The notes beneath the pieces are model-generated. The model saw nothing but the letters and a program-made list of their open reading frames with translations. It ran no database searches and was not told the DNA's origin. A program made the translations under genes and the position numbers. 64,000 nt of DNA from NCBI RefSeq assembly GCF_015461845.1, contig NZ_JACOPW010000001.1, positions 1,054,001 through 1,118,000 on the forward strand. Reading direction: 5' to 3'. Of the stretch, positions 17,581 through 25,839 are shown one piece after another. Source of the DNA: Pseudomonas mucoides (GTDB lineage Bacteria > Pseudomonadota > Gammaproteobacteria > Pseudomonadales > Pseudomonadaceae). Position 1 is the first letter of the stretch. Each line of letters starts with the position of its first letter.

Positions 17581-18080
17581 TCAACCCCCATGAACAGGGC
17601 TGCCTTCTGGCAGCCCATGGCTGCCTGCGCCTCAACAATAAAAACAAGAGGAAGCAACAGATGGTTTTTAACGACTCAAGCCGCTCGTTTTGCGACGAGC
17701 GACCAACCTCCGCCAACCGTGCCCCACACCTGTCGTCGGTGCGCTGTTGCGGGGCACTTGAGACCTGGCCGAGTAGTCAGTATTCTCCGCGGCCGCCTGA
17801 ATCCGCTTTAAAAAAAAGCCCGGATTTAATTCCTGACCAGAAAGCCAGCTTATCCCGGCTCTGGACGGTACCAAGGCACTCCACCCCCCCTCTCAATCGA
17901 CTGTTTTTGAGCAGCCGAGCGGGCGTTTTTTTGCTTTTTGAAAGCCTTGGCGCAGCTCTTGCTAACAGCATTAAAGCTGACCGACTGGATGATTTTTTAC
18001 CGCTACAGAAACAGGCGCCACACCAGAGCGCCGATCTTAAAAAAATAACGTGGAACCACCTACTTTTTGGGAGCAACCGA
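17581..18080. other. 500-base gap between permease and Tsx-like gene
   Basis: No convincing gene. An ATG at 17661 has a strong GAGGAAG just upstream, and its frame stays open into the porin gene at 18081. The encoded 140 residues are rich in Ser, Arg, Pro and Cys and resemble no protein I know. Imperfect arms GCCGCTCGTTTT and GCGACGAGCGAC occur near 17680-17705. T-runs at 17990 and A-runs at 17810 and 18040 suggest a transcript start or end. An independent porin promoter is likely here. Confidence 0.4.
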
Positions 18081-18866
18081 ATGAAACGTACGTGCACCAG
18101 CCTGATGCTCGCGGGATCTTTACTGGCCGGCGGCCAGGCCATGGCCGGCGACCTGCTGCAATGGCAGACCAACAGCCTGACTTACCTGTACGGTAAGGAT
18201 TTCCAGGTCAACCCGAACATCCAGCAGACAGTGACCTTCGAGCACGCCGATGGCTGGAAGTACGGCGACAACTTCTTCTTCATCGACAAAATCTTCTACA
18301 ACGGCAAGGAAGACGCCTTCGCGGGGAAGAACACCCACTACGGTGAATTCAGCCCGCGTTTGTCGTTCGGCAAGATTTTCGACCAGAAGCTGGAGTTCGG
18401 CCCGATCAAGGACGTCCTGCTGGCGATGACCTATGAGTTCGGCGAAGACGACACCGAGTCGTACCTGATCGGTCCGGGTTTCGACCTGTCCATCCCGGGC
18501 TTCGACTACTTCCAGTTGAACTTCTACAACCGTCACACCGAAGGCGGCCGCGCGGGTGACAACGTCTGGCAGATCACTCCGGTCTGGTCCTACACCATCC
18601 CGATGGGCAGCTCGGACGTCGTGATCGACGGGTTCATGGACTGGGTGGTCGACAACGACGTGAACAAGGAAGGTCAGTACCACGCCAACCTGCACTTCAA
18701 CCCACAGATCAAATATGACCTGGGCAAGGCACTGAAGCTGGGCGAGAAGCAGTTGTACGTCGGCGTCGAGTATGACTACTGGAAAAACAAATACGGTATC
18801 GAAGACAGCCAGGGCTTCAAGACCGATCAGAGCGCGACCAGCTTGCTGGTCAAGGTTCACTTCTGA
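18081..18866 (+). CDS. Tsx/OmpK-type outer-membrane nucleoside channel
   Basis: A 261-residue outer-membrane beta-barrel. A signal peptide (MKRTCTSLMLAGSLLAGGQA, cleavage after AMA) precedes DLLQWQTNSLTYLYG, typical of the nucleoside-specific channel family. Alternating aromatic and polar strands continue to the terminal phenylalanine (LLVKVHF) expected for BAM-dependent insertion. Gene position after the urate permease suggests that it brings purines or nucleosides across the outer membrane. The ATG at 18081 lies behind GGGAGC and begins the signal peptide. Confidence 0.88.
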   Translation: MKRTCTSLMLAGSLLAGGQAMAGDLLQWQTNSLTYLYGKDFQVNPNIQQTVTFEHADGWKYGDNFFFIDKIFYNGKEDAFAGKNTHYGEFSPRLSFGKIFDQKLEFGPIKDVLLAMTYEFGEDDTESYLIGPGFDLSIPGFDYFQLNFYNRHTEGGRAGDNVWQITPVWSYTIPMGSSDVVIDGFMDWVVDNDVNKEGQYHANLHFNPQIKYDLGKALKLGEKQLYVGVEYDYWKNKYGIEDSQGFKTDQSATSLLVKVHF

Positions 18867-18894
18867 TCCGGCTGTAAGTGGCGTCTGCAAGGAC

Positions 18895-18992
18895 GCCATC
18901 GCGGGCAAGCCACGCTCCCACAGGGTTTCAGGTCGTTCTCAAATGATGTAAACGACACAAAACCCTGTGGGAGCGTGGCTTGCCCGCGATAG
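18895..18992. repeat. REPIN between porin and lipase genes
   Basis: GCCATCGCGGGCAAGCCACG and its mirror CGTGGCTTGCCCGCGAT enclose TCCCACAGGGTTT/AAACCCTGTGGGA arms. GGCAAGCC subfamily. It sits between convergent genes. Confidence 0.9.
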
Positions 18993-19006
18993 CCGCACCG
19001 CCAATC

Positions 19007-20179
19007 TCAAGCTGTAACCACAGACTCCGCCAACCCGAGAAACCGGCAAAGCTCTTCACGCTTGGCCAACGCATCCCGCCGCCCCAGATCGATCAATTCG
19101 CTGCAATACCCCGCCTCGAACAGCAGGTAACTCAACACCCCCGCCCCGCTCGTCTTCGTTGCCCCCGGCCCACGCAGAAACAGGCGCAACGCTGCCGGCA
19201 ATTCCTGCCGATGCCGCGCCGCAATCTCATCGATCGGCTGACTCGGCGAAATCACCAACACCTCCACCGGCGCCACGCCCAGCGCACGGGTCGGCGTACC
19301 CGCGGGCATCAAGTGGCTGAACTGGTTCAGACGCTGCAACAACTCGATATCGCTTTCCAGGCTGTCAATGAATGTACTGTTGAGCAGGTGCCCACCGATC
19401 TGCGCCAGCGTCGGCTGTTGCCCGGTGTAGGCGCGTTGCAGCGGCTGCTGCGGGTCGACACCACGCGGGTTGCCGCTGACACCCACCACCAGCACGCGAC
19501 TGGCGCCCAGGTGCAGGGCCGGGCTGATCGGCGCGGATTGGCGCACCGCACCGTCGCCGAAGTATTCCTCGCCAATTTTCACCGGGGCGAACAACAACGG
19601 AATGGCCGAACTGGCCAGCAAATGCTCGACACTCAATTGAGTCGGAACGCCGATGCGGCGATGGCGCAACCACGAATCGATGGTGCCGCCGCCCTGATAG
19701 AAAGTGACCGCCTGACCGGACTCGTAGCCGAACGCCGTCACCGCGACCGCCTGTAATTGCTTGTGGGCAATGGATTCGGCAATGCCGGCCATGTTCAGTT
19801 TGTCATTGAGTAAACCGCGCAGCGGCGAACTGTTGAGCAACGCCACCGGCACATGAGCGCCCAGCCCGAGCAAACTGTGACTGACAAACCGGCTGGCCTG
19901 ATGGATGACGCCGGGCCAGTCACTGCGCAACACCAGATGGCTGCGAAAGCCCTGCCAGAACGCGGTCAAACGCTCGATGGCGCCACGAAAATCCATCGCG
20001 CCACTGGCGAGGCTGACCGCGTTGATCGCCCCGGCCGAAGTACCGACGATCACGGGAAACGGGTTCGCCGCGCCCATCGGCAGCAACTCGGCAATCGCCG
20101 CCAGCACGCCCACCTGATACGCCGCTCGAGCCCCGCCGCCGGAAAGAATCAACCCTGTAACCGGTTCAGCAGGACTCAT
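19007..20179 (-). CDS. Patatin-like phospholipase
   Basis: A 390-residue protein with the patatin fold. The glycine-rich oxyanion loop LSGGGARAAYQVG is near residues 12-24, the nucleophile elbow GTSAG near 46-50, and the catalytic aspartate in DGAVR near 209. The family comprises Ser-Asp dyad lipid acyl hydrolases. There is no signal peptide, so the enzyme is probably cytoplasmic. It ends with a ~130-residue helical region common in this subgroup. The lpxL-type gene lies 28 bases upstream on the same strand. Confidence 0.9.
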   Translation of the reverse strand: MSPAEPVTGLILSGGGARAAYQVGVLAAIAELLPMGAANPFPVIVGTSAGAINAVSLASGAMDFRGAIERLTAFWQGFRSHLVLRSDWPGVIHQASRFVSHSLLGLGAHVPVALLNSSPLRGLLNDKLNMAGIAESIAHKQLQAVAVTAFGYESGQAVTFYQGGGTIDSWLRHRRIGVPTQLSVEHLLASSAIPLLFAPVKIGEEYFGDGAVRQSAPISPALHLGASRVLVVGVSGNPRGVDPQQPLQRAYTGQQPTLAQIGGHLLNSTFIDSLESDIELLQRLNQFSHLMPAGTPTRALGVAPVEVLVISPSQPIDEIAARHRQELPAALRLFLRGPGATKTSGAGVLSYLLFEAGYCSELIDLGRRDALAKREELCRFLGLAESVVTA

Positions 20180-20206
20180 CGCAACACTCCATGGCGCTTA
20201 AAGGGG

Positions 20207-21139
20207 TCAACCGCGTTTTTTGTACAACTTGGGCTCGCCGGGTGGCCGGCTCTTGAAGCGGCGATGGGCCCAGAGGTATTGCTCCGGACATTCACGCAAG
20301 GCACCTTCGACCCACTGATTGATGCGGATGCAATCGGCCTCTTCGGTCTCGCCGGGGAAACCTTCGAGCGGTGCATGGATCACCAGTCGATAGCCACTGC
20401 CGTCCGCCAGGCGCTCCTGAGTGAACGGCACCACCAACGCCTTGCCCAGCCGCGCAAATTTGCTGGTAGCGGTCACGGTAGCCGCCTGAATGCCGAACAG
20501 CGGCACGAAAATACTTTGCTTGGCGCCGTAGTCCTGATCCGGTGCGTACCAGATCGCGCGGCCGGCGCGCAGCAGCTTGAGCATGCCGCGCACATCGTCG
20601 CGCTCGACCGCCAGCGAATCGAGGTTGTGCCGTTCGCGCCCCCGGCGCTGGACGTAGTCGAACAGCGGGTTCTTGTGCTCACGGTACATGCCGTCGATGG
20701 TGTGCTGCTGCCCCAACAGTGCCGCGCCGATTTCCAGCGTAGTGAAATGCAACGCCATCAGGATCACGCCCTTGCCGTCGTGCTGGGCCTTTTTCAGGTG
20801 TTCCAGGCCTTCGACATGGGCCAGTCTGGCCAGGCGCTGACGCGACCACCACCAGCTCATGGCCATTTCGAAGAAGGCGATGCCGGTGGAGGCAAAGTTT
20901 TCCTTGAGCAAGCGCTTGCGCTCGGCAGCCGACTTTTCAGGGAAACACAGCTCAAGGTTGCGTTTGGCGATGCGCCGTCGGTCGCCGGCCACCCGATACA
21001 TCAAGGCACCGAGCAGGCGACCGATGAACAGCAACGCCGGATACGGCAACTGAACAATCAGCCACAACAGCCCCAAGCCACACCACAGCGGCCAGAAACG
21101 CGGCATTAGAAATGTTTTTCGAAAACGCGGGCGATCCAT
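20207..21139 (-). CDS. lpxL: Lipid A acyltransferase (LpxL/HtrB type)
   Basis: A 310-residue inner-membrane acyltransferase. An N-terminal hydrophobic helix (about 15-38) anchors it, and the catalytic HX4E motif is in ALHFTTLEIG. DGMYREHKNP and WYAPDQDYG are family blocks. Such enzymes add a secondary acyl chain to lipid A. The ATG at 21139 was chosen because the frame upstream is not conserved-looking and runs into the minC promoter region. LpxL and LpxM-type paralogues are hard to separate by eye. It is divergent from minC. Confidence 0.88.
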   Translation of the reverse strand: MDRPRFRKTFLMPRFWPLWCGLGLLWLIVQLPYPALLFIGRLLGALMYRVAGDRRRIAKRNLELCFPEKSAAERKRLLKENFASTGIAFFEMAMSWWWSRQRLARLAHVEGLEHLKKAQHDGKGVILMALHFTTLEIGAALLGQQHTIDGMYREHKNPLFDYVQRRGRERHNLDSLAVERDDVRGMLKLLRAGRAIWYAPDQDYGAKQSIFVPLFGIQAATVTATSKFARLGKALVVPFTQERLADGSGYRLVIHAPLEGFPGETEEADCIRINQWVEGALRECPEQYLWAHRRFKSRPPGEPKLYKKRG

Positions 21140-21257
21140 TAAAGGTTCCGGAAAGACAATGGCCGCGCATTCTACATCGTTCGACCCGGCTTGCGGCTTG
21201 CGGGCGTTCTCGTTATAAGTCTCGGCACTTTTAGTGACAAGCCGTTGTATGCCGACC

Positions 21258-21995
21258 ATGAGCCAAACCGAACCGCAAGACCAGGATCCCGTGTTCCAGT
21301 TGAAGGGCAGCATGCTCGCCATTACGGTGCTGGAACTGGCCCGCAACGACCTCGAGAACCTTGATCGGCAATTGGCCGCCAAGGTCGCACAGGCGCCTAA
21401 CTTTTTCAGCAATGCCCCGCTGGTGCTGGCCCTGGACAAGCTCCCGGCCAGCGAAGGCTCGGTGGATTTGCCGGGGCTGATGCGCGTCTGTCGCCAGCAT
21501 GGCTTGCGCACCCTGGCCATCCGCGCCAGCCGCATCGAAGACATCGCGGCCGCCATTGCCGTCGATCTGCCGGTGCTGCCGCCGTCCGGCGCCCGTGAGC
21601 GTGCGCTGGATCCTCTCGAAGGCCAGGTGAAGAAAAAACCGGAAAAACCGCCGGAACCGACCATCAAACCGACGAAAATCATTACGTCGCCAGTACGGGG
21701 TGGCCAGCAGATTTATGCCCAGGGTTGCGATTTGGTGGTGATCTCCTCGGTCAGCCCGGGCGCGGAACTTCTCGCCGATGGGAACATCCATGTATACGGC
21801 CCGATGCGCGGTCGAGTGCTGGCCGGCGTCAAGGGCGACACGAAAGCCAGGATTTTCTGTCAGCAAATGAGCGCTGAACTGGTGTCCATCGCAGGCCACT
21901 ACAAGGTCTCCGAGGATCTGCGTCGCGACCCGTTGTGGGGCGCGGGTGTACAAGTCAGCCTGTCCGGCGACGTGTTGAACATCATTCGGCTTTAA
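21258..21995 (+). CDS. minC: Septum site-determining protein MinC
   Basis: A 245-residue FtsZ-assembly inhibitor. The N-terminal domain ([17 protein letters not shown]) is followed by a proline/lysine-rich linker (about 125-145) and the C-terminal beta-helix domain ([43 protein letters not shown]), which binds MinD. Three in-frame starts are available (GTG 21234, ATG 21249, ATG 21258), none with a clear Shine-Dalgarno sequence; 21258 gives the family-typical N-terminus MSQTEP. A 200-base gap without a terminator separates it from minD. Confidence 0.95.
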   Translation: MSQTEPQDQDPVFQLKGSMLAITVLELARNDLENLDRQLAAKVAQAPNFFSNAPLVLALDKLPASEGSVDLPGLMRVCRQHGLRTLAIRASRIEDIAAAIAVDLPVLPPSGARERALDPLEGQVKKKPEKPPEPTIKPTKIITSPVRGGQQIYAQGCDLVVISSVSPGAELLADGNIHVYGPMRGRVLAGVKGDTKARIFCQQMSAELVSIAGHYKVSEDLRRDPLWGAGVQVSLSGDVLNIIRL

Positions 21996-22196
21996 CGGAT
22001 ACTGCCGCATTTTCCAAGCATCTCTAAAACGTAGCGAAAACGGCTCAAACGAAGTAGGAAAACGGCCAAAAGCAGTGTTTACCGGAGGTAAGCCCCGCCC
22101 AGGACCGGATTCCAGCCAAGGCTGTCCGACTGCAGTAGTTTTTCAAGAGATGTTTTTCAGGGGCTAAAAGTCCTTTTTCCTTAGGGGTGAAACACC

Positions 22197-23009
22197 TTGG
22201 CCAAGATTCTCGTGGTTACATCCGGCAAGGGTGGTGTGGGTAAGACCACCACCAGCGCCGCTATCGGTACCGGCCTCGCTCTGCGTGGTCACAAAACAGT
22301 GATCGTCGACTTCGACGTCGGCCTGCGTAACCTCGACCTGATCATGGGTTGCGAGCGTCGCGTGGTGTATGACTTCGTCAACGTGGTAAACGGCGAAGCC
22401 AACCTGCAACAGGCCCTGATCAAAGACAAGCGCCTGGAAAACCTCTACGTCCTGGCCGCCAGCCAGACCCGCGACAAAGACGCGCTGACGGTGGAAGGCG
22501 TGGAAAGAGTCCTGATGGCGTTGAAAGAAGACTTCGAATTCGTGGTCTGCGACTCTCCGGCCGGCATCGAGAAAGGCGCCCACCTGGCCATGTACTTCGC
22601 TGATGAAGCGATTGTCGTGACCAACCCGGAAGTGTCCTCGGTACGTGACTCGGACCGTATGCTGGGCCTGCTGGCCAGCAAATCCCGTCGCGCCGAACGT
22701 GGCGAAGAGCAGATCAAGGAACACCTGCTGATTACCCGCTACCACCCGGAGCGGGTCGAGAAAGGCGAGATGCTCAGCGTTGAAGACGTCAAGGAAATCC
22801 TCTCGATCAAATTGCTCGGCGTGATCCCGGAATCCCAGGCGGTCCTCAAAGCCTCCAACCAGGGTGTGCCAGTGATTCTCGACGACCAGAGCGACGCGGG
22901 CCAGGCCTATAGCGATACGGTTGATCGCCTCCTGGGCAAAGAAAAGGAACATCGTTTCCTCGATGTCACGAAGAAGGGATTCTTCGAGCGCCTGTTTGGA
23001 GGTAGGTAA
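22197..23009 (+). CDS. minD: Septum site-determining ATPase MinD
   Basis: A 270-residue ParA-like ATPase. The deviant Walker A motif GKGGVGKTT is at residues 10-18, and [17 protein letters not shown] and [11 protein letters not shown] follow. The C-terminal amphipathic membrane-targeting helix ends [12 protein letters not shown]. The start is an unusual TTG at 22197, supported by AGGGGTGA with seven-base spacing and by the conserved N-terminus AKILVVTSG. The stop codon TAA overlaps the minE ATG. Confidence 0.97.
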   Translation: MAKILVVTSGKGGVGKTTTSAAIGTGLALRGHKTVIVDFDVGLRNLDLIMGCERRVVYDFVNVVNGEANLQQALIKDKRLENLYVLAASQTRDKDALTVEGVERVLMALKEDFEFVVCDSPAGIEKGAHLAMYFADEAIVVTNPEVSSVRDSDRMLGLLASKSRRAERGEEQIKEHLLITRYHPERVEKGEMLSVEDVKEILSIKLLGVIPESQAVLKASNQGVPVILDDQSDAGQAYSDTVDRLLGKEKEHRFLDVTKKGFFERLFGGR

Positions 23010-23263
23010 TGAACATTTTTGACTTCTTTCGTGCCAACAAGAAGCCAAGTACCGCATCGGTAGCGAAAGAGCGTCTACAGATCATCGTGGCGCATGAACG
23101 CGGCCAACGCAGTACGCCGGACTACCTGCCAGCCTTGCAGAAGGAACTGGTTGAAGTGATCCGCAAGTACGTCAATATCGGGTCCGATGACGTGCACGTC
23201 GCTCTGGAAAACCAGGGCAGCTGCTCGATTCTGGAACTCAATATCACCCTGCCGGATCGTTAA
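23009..23263 (+). CDS. minE: Cell division topological specificity factor MinE
   Basis: An 84-residue protein. The N-terminal membrane-targeting sequence NIFDFF precedes the MinD-activating region [12 protein letters not shown] (about residues 21-32) and the C-terminal dimerisation domain. It overlaps minD by one base (TAATG), as is usual in this operon. MinE drives pole-to-pole oscillation of MinCD. Confidence 0.97.
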   Translation: MNIFDFFRANKKPSTASVAKERLQIIVAHERGQRSTPDYLPALQKELVEVIRKYVNIGSDDVHVALENQGSCSILELNITLPDR

Positions 23264-23280
23264 TCGATCCGGTCGGAGCC

Positions 23281-23328
23281 ACGGCGGCTCAGGGCCCTTC
23301 TAACACTGGAAGGGACTTGAGCCGCCGT
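23281..23328 (+). terminator. Long hairpin after minE
   Basis: ACGGCGGCTCA with an inner GGGCCCTTC arm pairs with GAAGGG and TGAGCCGCCGT. There is no proper T-run, so it may act as a weak terminator or as a stabilising 3-prime structure. Confidence 0.6.
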
Positions 23329-23353
23329 TGGCGTTTGTTACGAGGCTGTTTTA

Positions 23354-23989
23354 ATGCCGTTGTCCAATGTCCACATCCTTCATCAGGACGCCGCCGTACT
23401 GGTGGTGAACAAACCGACCCTGTTGCTCTCCGTCCCTGGCCGGGCCGATGACAACAAGGACTGCCTGATCACCCGCCTGCAAGAAAACGGCTACCCGGAA
23501 GCGCGAATCGTCCATCGCCTGGACTGGGAAACCTCCGGCATCATTCTTCTCGCCCGAGACCCGGACACTCATCGCGAGTTATCTCGGCAATTTCACGACC
23601 GCGAAACCGAAAAAGCCTACACAGCGCTGTGCTGGGGTCAGCCGGAACTGGACAGCGGCAGCATCGACCTGCCCTTGCGCTATGACCCGCCGACCAAGCC
23701 ACGCCATGTGGTTGACCACGAATTCGGCAAGCATGCCCTGACGTTCTGGCGTGTGCTGGAACGCTGTGGCGACTGGTGCCGTGTCGAGCTGACGCCGATC
23801 ACCGGCCGCTCGCACCAACTGCGCGTGCACATGCTTTCCATCGGCCACCCGCTGCTGGGTGACGGGCTCTACGCCCACGAGCAGGCCCTGGCCGCCTGGC
23901 CGCGCCTGTGTCTGCACGCCAGCATGCTCAGCTTCACCCACCCGCAAACCGGTGAACGCTTGCGTTTCGAGTGCCCGGCACCGTTCTAA
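23354..23989 (+). CDS. rluA: RluA-family pseudouridine synthase
   Basis: A 211-residue pseudouridine synthase with no S4 domain. The catalytic aspartate lies in IVHRLDWETSGI (about residues 53-64), with EKAYTALCWG and TGRSHQLRVHM following. Length and lack of S4 match RluA, which modifies U746 of 23S rRNA and U32 of several tRNAs in E. coli; other short RluA-like enzymes cannot be fully excluded. ATG at 23354 begins PLSNVHILHQDAAVLVVNKP. It follows the Min operon after a hairpin. Confidence 0.9.
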   Translation: MPLSNVHILHQDAAVLVVNKPTLLLSVPGRADDNKDCLITRLQENGYPEARIVHRLDWETSGIILLARDPDTHRELSRQFHDRETEKAYTALCWGQPELDSGSIDLPLRYDPPTKPRHVVDHEFGKHALTFWRVLERCGDWCRVELTPITGRSHQLRVHMLSIGHPLLGDGLYAHEQALAAWPRLCLHASMLSFTHPQTGERLRFECPAPF

Positions 23990-24001
23990 GTGATTGAGCG
24001 C

Positions 24002-24040
24002 AAACCCTGTGGGAGCGGGCAAGCCCGCTCCCACAGGGTT
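24002..24040. repeat. Compact REP palindrome after rluA
   Basis: AACCCTGTGGGAGCGGG and CCCGCTCCCACAGGGTT form a near-perfect 17-base stem around CAAG. GGCAAGCC subfamily with the spacer deleted. It may also act as a terminator for rluA. Confidence 0.85.
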
Positions 24041-24138
24041 CTCCGACAAATCCAATATCGGAGCCTACCCCAACATCAGTCACCGCCAATTCTCCGACCA
24101 ATACGTTAAACTGGCGCCATTGCTGTCTGGAGCTTCTT

Positions 24139-25428
24139 ATGCGCGAAGAGTTGAACCAAGGCCTGATCGACTTCCTCAAGGCCTCCCCTACCCCGTTCCA
24201 TGCCACTGCCAGCCTCGTCCAGCGCCTGGAAGCGGCCGGTTTCGTGCGACTCGATGAGCGCGAGCCCTGGACCACCGAAGCCAATGGCCGTTACTACGTC
24301 ACCCGTAACGACTCCTCCATCGTCGCGATCAAGATGGGCCGTCATTCGCCGCTGCATGGTGGTATTCGCCTGGTGGGCGCGCACACAGACAGCCCGTGCC
24401 TGCGGGTCAAGCCCCAGCCTGAACTGCAGCGCCAGGGTTTCTGGCAATTGGGCGTCGAAGTCTACGGCGGTGCATTGCTGGCGCCGTGGTTCGACCGTGA
24501 CTTGTCCCTCGCCGGCCGCGTGACCTTCCGCCGTGATGGCAAGGTCGAGAGCCAGTTGATCGACTTCAAGGCGCCCATCGCGACCATTCCCAACCTGGCG
24601 ATTCACCTTAACCGTGAAGCCAACATGGGCTGGGCGATCAACGCACAGACCGAATTGCCGCCGATCCTCGCGCAATTCGCCGGTGACGAGCGCGTGGATT
24701 TCCGCGCTGTGCTCACCAACCAGTTGGCGCTGGAACACGGTTTGAACGCCGACGTCGTGCTGGATTACGAACTGAGTTTCTACGACACCCAAAGCGCTGC
24801 GATCATCGGCCTGCACGGTGATTTCATCGCCGGTGCGCGCCTCGACAACCTGCTGTCGTGCTACGCCGGCCTGCAAGCGTTGCTGACCGCAGAAACCGAC
24901 GAAACCTGCGTGCTGGTGTGCAACGACCACGAAGAAGTCGGCTCCTGTTCTGCATGCGGCGCTGATGGCCCGATGCTCGAGCAGACGCTGCGCCGCCTGT
25001 TGCCTGAAGGTGACGAGTTCGTGCGCACCATCCAGAAATCCCTGTTGGTTTCCGCCGACAACGCCCACGGCGTGCACCCCAACTACGCGGAAAAGCATGA
25101 CGCCAACCACGGCCCGAAACTCAACGCCGGCCCGGTGATCAAGGTCAACAGCAACCAGCGCTACGCCACCAACAGCGAAACCGCCGGTTTCTTCCGTCAT
25201 CTGTGCATGGCCGAAGAAGTGCCCGTGCAAAGCTTTGTGGTGCGCAGCGACATGGGCTGTGGCTCGACCATCGGTCCGATCACCGCCAGCCACCTGGGCG
25301 TGCGCACCGTGGACATCGGCCTGCCGACGTTCGCCATGCACTCGATCCGTGAACTGTGCGGCAGCCACGACCTGGCGCACCTGGTCAAAGTGCTGAGCGC
25401 GTTCTACGCCTGCCAGGAATTGCCGTAA
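24139..25428 (+). CDS. apeB: M18 family aminopeptidase
   Basis: A 429-residue metallo-aminopeptidase. Zinc ligands are recognisable: GAHTDSPC (about 80-87), the ARLDNL aspartate, NDHEEVGS with the catalytic and metal glutamates (about 259-266), [12 protein letters not shown], and a final histidine in [11 protein letters not shown]18 enzymes form large cytoplasmic dodecamers that remove N-terminal residues from peptides. ATG at 24139 starts the usual [22 protein letters not shown]. Confidence 0.96.
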   Translation: MREELNQGLIDFLKASPTPFHATASLVQRLEAAGFVRLDEREPWTTEANGRYYVTRNDSSIVAIKMGRHSPLHGGIRLVGAHTDSPCLRVKPQPELQRQGFWQLGVEVYGGALLAPWFDRDLSLAGRVTFRRDGKVESQLIDFKAPIATIPNLAIHLNREANMGWAINAQTELPPILAQFAGDERVDFRAVLTNQLALEHGLNADVVLDYELSFYDTQSAAIIGLHGDFIAGARLDNLLSCYAGLQALLTAETDETCVLVCNDHEEVGSCSACGADGPMLEQTLRRLLPEGDEFVRTIQKSLLVSADNAHGVHPNYAEKHDANHGPKLNAGPVIKVNSNQRYATNSETAGFFRHLCMAEEVPVQSFVVRSDMGCGSTIGPITASHLGVRTVDIGLPTFAMHSIRELCGSHDLAHLVKVLSAFYACQELP

Positions 25429-25438
25429 TTCCCGACAG

Positions 25439-25507
25439 CTTCGCGAGCAGGCTCGCTCCTACAGTTGGAACGCATTTCAATTGTAGGAGTGAGCCTGCTC
25501 GCGAAGT
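25439..25507. repeat. REPIN after apeB
   Basis: CTTCGCGAGCAGGCTCGCTCC is mirrored by GGAGTGAGCCTGCTCGCGAAG around a short AT-rich centre. GAGCAGGCTC subfamily. Confidence 0.9.
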
Positions 25508-25585
25508 ACTTTGCTTGATTCACATCACTCTCGGTCACCCAAAGCCACCTAAACTTTAATTATTCCTTTAGACAAGGCAGTCTCC

Positions 25586-25762
25586 ATGATCTCGATGTCT
25601 TCGTTTCACGCCATGCTGATCCCGATCCTCGTCGGGATGATCATGCTGGCCATCGGCTTCAACTTTCGCGACAAAAACGCCGGTGTATTCGCCATGTGGA
25701 TTGGCATGCTGATCATTTTCGGCACCGTGGTTTTCAAGATCCTCGCCAAACTCAACGAATAA
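25586..25762 (+). CDS. 58-residue two-helix membrane protein
   Basis: A short frame with AAGG eight bases upstream. It codes for two hydrophobic segments, LIPILVGMIMLAIGF (about 11-25) and VFAMWIGMLIIFGTVVFKI (about 34-52), joined by a polar NFRDKNAG turn, and ends KLNE. This is a helical hairpin with both ends on the same side. It lies 77 bases before the MscS-type channel on the same strand, so a link to that channel is possible but unproven. I do not recognise the family. Confidence 0.6.
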   Translation: MISMSSFHAMLIPILVGMIMLAIGFNFRDKNAGVFAMWIGMLIIFGTVVFKILAKLNE

Positions 25763-25839
25763 ATCCGACCTCCGACTCGCATTGATTTAGACGGGCTCGT
25801 ACACTCGGTCGATCCGCTCATCCCGAGGTTGACCGCCTA

